9,768 nt of DNA from contig SKQX01000070.1 in the NCBI GenBank assembly GCA_007118795.1, positions 1-9,768 of the forward strand, in the 5' to 3' direction. A program made the translations under genes and the position numbers. Origin of the DNA: Thermoflexales bacterium. Lineage in GTDB: Bacteria; Chloroflexota; Anaerolineae; B4-G1. The first letter of the stretch is position 1; each line of letters opens with the position of its first letter. Positions 7,090 to 9,768 of this stretch are shown piece after piece. The notes beneath the pieces are model-generated. The model was not told the origin of the DNA and searched no databases. It saw nothing but the letters and a program-made list of their open reading frames with translations.

Positions 7090-8748
7090 CTAACCTCTGA
7101 CCCACTCACCAAAGACTGGGTACCGGCTGCACACGACCTCTACGTAGGCCGGCTGATCCCTGGCATTCGCCTCCAGAGCTCGCTTCAGTGCCGGGATGAT
7201 GGCCGAAGGCTTCTCCACAGCCTCAGTGTGATACCCCATCGCCCCAACCGCTTCCGCCATGCTTACATCCGAGTACCCCAGCACTTCACATGTGTACGGG
7301 TCGTGACCCGGCCCCCAGAACCCCGGACCATAGCCGGCAAAGCCCCCGTTGTTGATGTGGACCGTTGTCACACCGATACGGTTGCGCACCAGGGCTTCGA
7401 AGTTGCCCAGCATATAGCCGACGCCCGCATCTCCAGTGACATTGATGCACGGTCGCTTGGGATGGGCCAACCTGGCCGCCACGGCTGCCGCCAGACCGAA
7501 GCCAAGGGTCGTCACCGTCCCCCACCCCATAAACCCCCGGGGTATGATTGCCTCGTACACCGTGCTCAGCTGGTCCCGTGTGTTCCCCGAATCGTGGGTC
7601 ACAAACGAGTCCTCTGGATCGAGAACCTTCATCAAATCTCCGTACACTCGATAGGGGTTGATCGGCGTGTCGTCGGACGCCATCAAGGGACCATACTTGT
7701 TCTGCAGCTGCTCCCTCACCACCGCGACCTCTCGCGTTACCCTCTGCCCTACGCTGGCATCACGGTTGCTGACTCGCGAGGTCAGCTCCACAGTAAGGGC
7801 TGCCAAGGTCACCTTGGCATCACCGATCAGAGCAAAATCGGTGGTATAGATGCGATTGAGGTCCGTGGGGTCCAGCGTGCATTGGATCATCACCTTCTCG
7901 CTGGCGTTGGGAATGGCGTGCCGAAAGTCTCCCGGAGAAAGGCTCGATCCCACAGCAAGGATGAGGTCACAGTTGGTCAAGAAGTGGGTTGCCGGTTCGC
8001 CCCGCACCCCAACCGACAGCGGATGATTCTCCGGAAAAGCACTCTTCCCCTTGAGAGAGGTGAGCACCGGCGCATTCAGCGTTTCGGCGAAAACCAGCAG
8101 CTCGTCGGTGGCTCCGCCATAGAATACCCCCTCGCCTACGTACAGCAGGGGGGCCTCCGCAGCCGCCAGAGCTGCAGCCGCCTTTCTCACGTCGTCGAGA
8201 TCCGGCGACCACCTCCAGCCCCGTACCGGAGCGTAAGGATCATCCTCTTCCTCGTACGGCCCGAGACCCGCTGGCAGCGTGATGAGAACGGGTCCGGGAC
8301 GCCCCGTACGTAGGAGGGTGAAGGCTCGACGCATGAGCTCCGGCACCCGTTCCGCTTCCTCAATCCGTCCGATCCACTTCGTGACGCTCTCGAACCCATG
8401 CTCAATGTTGTAGCGCCTCACGCCCCTGACACTGAGCGCCACCTCATCGGAGATGCACAGCACAGGGGACGAATCCTCGTACGCCTGAGCCAAGGCCCCG
8501 TAGGCCATCTGCAGGCCAGCCGGGTTCATGCCGCCCATGACGGTGCAGACGCCGATCCGCTCTCCACCGGTCACGCGTGAGAGGGCATCTGCCACCGCTA
8601 CCGCGTACCGCTCGTCCCGCATCATCAAGAGGGGAATGCCGGCCTCTCCCAGAGCGTTGTTCACCCCGCACACCGGGAAGGTCGACACCCACGGTGTCGC
8701 CTCCGCCTTCAAGATCCGCGCTATGCCTTGTGCTGGTGTCACCTGCAT
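7090..8748 (-). CDS. Thiamine-diphosphate-dependent enzyme, acetolactate synthase/benzoylformate decarboxylase superfamily
   Basis: Cytosolic enzyme of 552 residues with the normal three-domain layout: PYR domain (about 1-170), central Rossmann-like domain (about 185-345) and PP domain (about 360-540). The ThDP-activating glutamate is Glu46 in MRDERYAVAVADA. The diphosphate/metal motif starts at GDAGVGYMLGN (439-449) and ends with the Asn pair in HINNGGF (466-467), the expected spacing. The central domain has NAPVLTSLKGKSAFPENHP, as in acetolactate synthase relatives. Members decarboxylate 2-oxo acids to aldehydes or add the resulting acyl carbanion to a second substrate. It is the first gene of the minus-strand block, and no small regulatory subunit gene adjoins it, which argues against a biosynthetic IlvB. 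The neighbouring hydroxyacid dehydrogenase and AOR genes make 2-oxoacid decarboxylase a reasonable inference. ATG 8748 has GGAGG at 8762-8758, 9 bases upstream. The exact reaction is not determined. Confidence 0.88.
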   Translation of the reverse strand: MQVTPAQGIARILKAEATPWVSTFPVCGVNNALGEAGIPLLMMRDERYAVAVADALSRVTGGERIGVCTVMGGMNPAGLQMAYGALAQAYEDSSPVLCISDEVALSVRGVRRYNIEHGFESVTKWIGRIEEAERVPELMRRAFTLLRTGRPGPVLITLPAGLGPYEEEDDPYAPVRGWRWSPDLDDVRKAAAALAAAEAPLLYVGEGVFYGGATDELLVFAETLNAPVLTSLKGKSAFPENHPLSVGVRGEPATHFLTNCDLILAVGSSLSPGDFRHAIPNASEKVMIQCTLDPTDLNRIYTTDFALIGDAKVTLAALTVELTSRVSNRDASVGQRVTREVAVVREQLQNKYGPLMASDDTPINPYRVYGDLMKVLDPEDSFVTHDSGNTRDQLSTVYEAIIPRGFMGWGTVTTLGFGLAAAVAARLAHPKRPCINVTGDAGVGYMLGNFEALVRNRIGVTTVHINNGGFAGYGPGFWGPGHDPYTCEVLGYSDVSMAEAVGAMGYHTEAVEKPSAIIPALKRALEANARDQPAYVEVVCSRYPVFGEWVRG

Positions 8749-8817
8749 CTTCGTCTCCCTCCATCACACGTAGCCATCCCGACCCTCAAGCCTGCGCTCC
8801 CACACCTGGCCCCCCTC

Positions 8818-8842
8818 GCAAGAATCCCCGGTACGCTCTTGC
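8818..8842. repeat. Short perfect inverted repeat upstream of the ThDP enzyme gene
   Basis: GCAAGA (8818-8823) and TCTTGC (8837-8842) are perfect inverted arms of 6 bp around a 13-base loop, about 70 bases ahead of ATG 8748 on the transcribed strand. It could be a leader hairpin or an operator half-site pair. No U run follows in either direction, so it is not a terminator. Confidence 0.3.
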
Positions 8843-8909
8843 CCTTCCAGGTTCTCCTTGTCCAGCTGTCCCACCGCTCACTGAGGACCAGCGAGCAGCT
8901 TAGCTTCAC

Positions 8910-8937
8910 ACGTTAGCGACCGACCGGATCGTGTCTA
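8910..8937 (-). promoter_or_regulatory. Weak promoter candidate for the minus-strand gene block
   Basis: On the minus strand TAGACA (8937-8932, five of six to TTGACA), a 16-bp spacer and TAACGT (8915-8910, a TAnnnT-type -10) lie about 165 bp ahead of the ThDP enzyme start. The -35 is good and the -10 poor. The initiated transcript would carry the 8818-8842 hairpin in its leader. Confidence 0.3.
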
Positions 8938-8994
8938 GTCTCTGGTGTTCAGAATACACGTCTCTTGCTCCAACCCGCTGCAGAACTGCGTATC

Positions 8995-9195
8995 TTAGGT
9001 CTCAGCGTCGTACAGGGACTGCCAGGGCAACCTCCGGCTGCGAAGCCGGTCCAAGAGCTGCTTGGTCTCCCCCAGGTTGGGCAGGCGCACGTGCAGGATC
9101 AGCGGCATACGCTTGAGAATCGTATGGTGTCACCGGGCCTCGGATGCGAATTGGATCGGCGACGAATCCTCCACATACCCGCGAGCACCCGGAAC
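8995..9195 (-). pseudogene. Decayed C-terminal coding remnant, unidentified
   Basis: A minus-strand frame between TAG (9198-9196) and TAA (8997-8995) has one internal TGA at 9132-9130. On both sides the residues look like real protein: GYVEDSSPIQFASEAR before the stop and MPLILHVRLPNLGETKQLL followed by DRLRSRRLPWQSLYDAET after it, with third codon positions mostly G or C. The part from ATG 9108 could be read as a 37-residue protein, but it has no ribosome binding site. I do not recognise the family. It most resembles the tail of an older gene broken by a nonsense change. A chance frame remains possible. Confidence 0.3.
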
Positions 9196-9489
9196 CTACC
9201 CGACCGGCATCAGGACCCACGACACACGACGGGGAGGCGGTCCATACGCGGCCCGACGGACAGCATCTCACCCATCGAAACCTCATTAGCTCACCAGCGC
9301 CCTGGCGGCACGCCTGACGTCCACTCACCATCCTCCTAGCCAGGCCCATGACCCGGGTACCAGTGAACAAGAGCCGTAGGGTTGGCTAGCGGGAACCAAC
9401 AGGCAGCAAGATTCTGTGTCGTCCTTCCCAAGATCCTAAGCCTAGCTTGTAAGCCCACGGGAAGAAACCACCGATGATGGACGAACTCG

Positions 9490-9604
9490 GCCAGACCCGC
9501 CTTGCCAAGGAGTCGCTATGGCCCCCAAAAGGGGCGAGCTTCCATATCGCGCCGCTCACAACGGGTCCGCGGAAACCGCGAGGGACGTGACGTGTCAGCC
9601 AAGC
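9490..9604 (-). ncRNA. Candidate structured small RNA (end approximate)
   Basis: Directly after the promoter at 9611-9639 the minus-strand transcript can fold into several nested helices. These are a hairpin at 9568-9580 (CGCGG, 3-base loop, CCGCG); a long-range helix of 9562-9567 with 9494-9499 (GACCCG/CGGGTC, extendable by two G-U pairs); inside it, a helix of 9542-9549 with 9514-9521 (seven of eight pairs) capped by CCCC-TTTT-GGGG at 9523-9534; and a small hairpin at 9500-9510 (CCTT/AAGG). It matches no RNA family I know (not tmRNA, RNase P RNA, SRP RNA or a clear 6S RNA). The 3' end is uncertain: a T-rich TTTCTTC follows a weak inverted pair near 9460-9475. A DNA palindrome cluster without an RNA product is the main alternative. 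Confidence 0.35.
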
Positions 9605-9610
9605 CGTGCC

Positions 9611-9639
9611 AGTATAGCGTCGGCCCAGACTCTTGTCAA
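9611..9639 (-). promoter_or_regulatory. Near-consensus sigma-70 promoter pointing left
   Basis: The minus strand has TTGACA (9639-9634), a 17-bp spacer and TATACT (9616-9611). Eleven of twelve hexamer bases match the sigma-70 consensus with ideal spacing, the best promoter in the window. Transcription would start near 9604 and enter the structured segment at 9494-9580. The first protein-coding gene downstream, the ThDP enzyme, is about 850 bp away, so a separate product is more likely than a leader. Confidence 0.6.
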
Positions 9640-9768
9640 GCCGCGCCGGCCGCGAGGCCAGCGCACTTGTTTTAGACCCTTGAGGTCTTCGCGCGGCCTC
9701 ACAAGACCCGAAAACGCCTTCAGCGGGCACAGAAAAGCGTGCTGCGAGGTGTCAATCGAAACCTCAAA

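Larger units (their letters stand above)
8763..9768. other. Long stretch without an intact gene
   Basis: About 1 kb upstream of the ThDP enzyme gene holds no reading frame that looks like an intact protein. Frames of 80-120 codons exist on both strands but are rich in Arg, Pro, Gly and Ser, have no ribosome binding sites and show no domain. Supported contents are the weak promoter at 8910-8937, the coding remnant at 8995-9195, and the promoter with a structured segment at about 9490-9640. Smaller hairpins occur at 9381-9400 (GTTGG/CCAAC) and 9648-9659 (GGCC-GCGA-GGCC, a GNRA-type loop). No tRNA, rRNA, CRISPR array, integrase or IS end was seen. Confidence 0.6.

Noticed and set aside
7000..8313. 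437-codon open frame on the plus strand
   Set aside because: It lies opposite the ThDP enzyme gene, whose protein has clear family motifs. The plus-strand product is rich in His, Arg, Pro and Gln, has no ribosome binding site and shows no domain, so it is a GC-driven antisense shadow.
9648..9659. GGCC-GCGA-GGCC hairpin with GNRA-type loop
   Set aside because: The 4-bp stem is common by chance at this GC content, and it lies upstream of the promoter rather than in the predicted transcript.
9386..9730. 114-codon minus-strand frame starting at GTG 9730
   Set aside because: It has no ribosome binding site, its composition is unlike a folded protein, and it overlaps the promoter and hairpins at 9494-9639.
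9595..9768. Open minus-strand frame of 57 codons running in from the window edge
   Set aside because: The first half looks plausible (ending LKAFSGLVRPREDLKGL), but the second half loses GC-rich third positions and contains the near-consensus promoter. No family is recognised. It could be a gene end, but support is too weak without the sequence beyond 9768.

Overview
The window is GC-rich bacterial DNA, probably from a bacterium with at least partly anaerobic or low-potential redox metabolism. That inference rests on a tungsten-type aldehyde:ferredoxin oxidoreductase (AOR) homologue and a nickel-dependent lactate racemase (LarA) homologue. The sequence contains no rRNA, tRNA, phage, integrase or IS gene that would fix the taxon. 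The gene mix would suit an environmental Chloroflexota-like or similar high-GC lineage, but this is only a guess.

Layout from left to right. Positions 3-158 hold what looks like the 3' end of a plus-strand gene of unknown function. Positions 449-1696 (+) encode a LarA-family protein with the full set of cofactor and catalytic residues. It converges, across a 50-bp gap holding a 12-bp palindrome, on a block of five minus-strand genes that occupies almost all of 1747-8748. In transcription order these are a thiamine-diphosphate (ThDP) enzyme of the acetolactate synthase/benzoylformate decarboxylase superfamily (8748-7090), an NAD-type D-2-hydroxyacid dehydrogenase (6895-5921), a HpcH/HpaI-type aldolase with an altered active site (5865-5080), an alpha/alpha-toroid protein broken by a frameshift (4858-3813) and the AOR-family oxidoreductase (3648-1747). 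Gaps inside the block are 194, 55, 221 and 164 bp. It is therefore co-oriented but loosely packed, and the AOR gene seems to have its own promoter. Positions 8763-9768 contain no convincing intact gene. That stretch holds a decayed coding remnant and a near-consensus sigma-70 promoter pointing left into a strongly structured segment that may be a small RNA.

How the genes may work together (inference): all recognised enzymes act on 2-hydroxy acids, 2-oxo acids or aldehydes. LarA could interconvert 2-hydroxyacid stereoisomers, the dehydrogenase could link a hydroxyacid to its 2-oxoacid, the ThDP enzyme could decarboxylate the oxoacid to an aldehyde (or ligate it), the aldolase-fold enzyme could make or cleave an oxoacid skeleton, and AOR could oxidise the aldehyde to a carboxylate while reducing ferredoxin. 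No transporter, regulator, ferredoxin or cofactor-maturation gene (larB/C/E, moa/moe, tungstate uptake) is present, so the substrate cannot be named from this window. The most unusual points are the aldolase lacking the classical His and Arg, the AOR with changed pterin-binding motifs, the frameshifted toroid gene, and the promoter-plus-structured-RNA candidate near the right edge.
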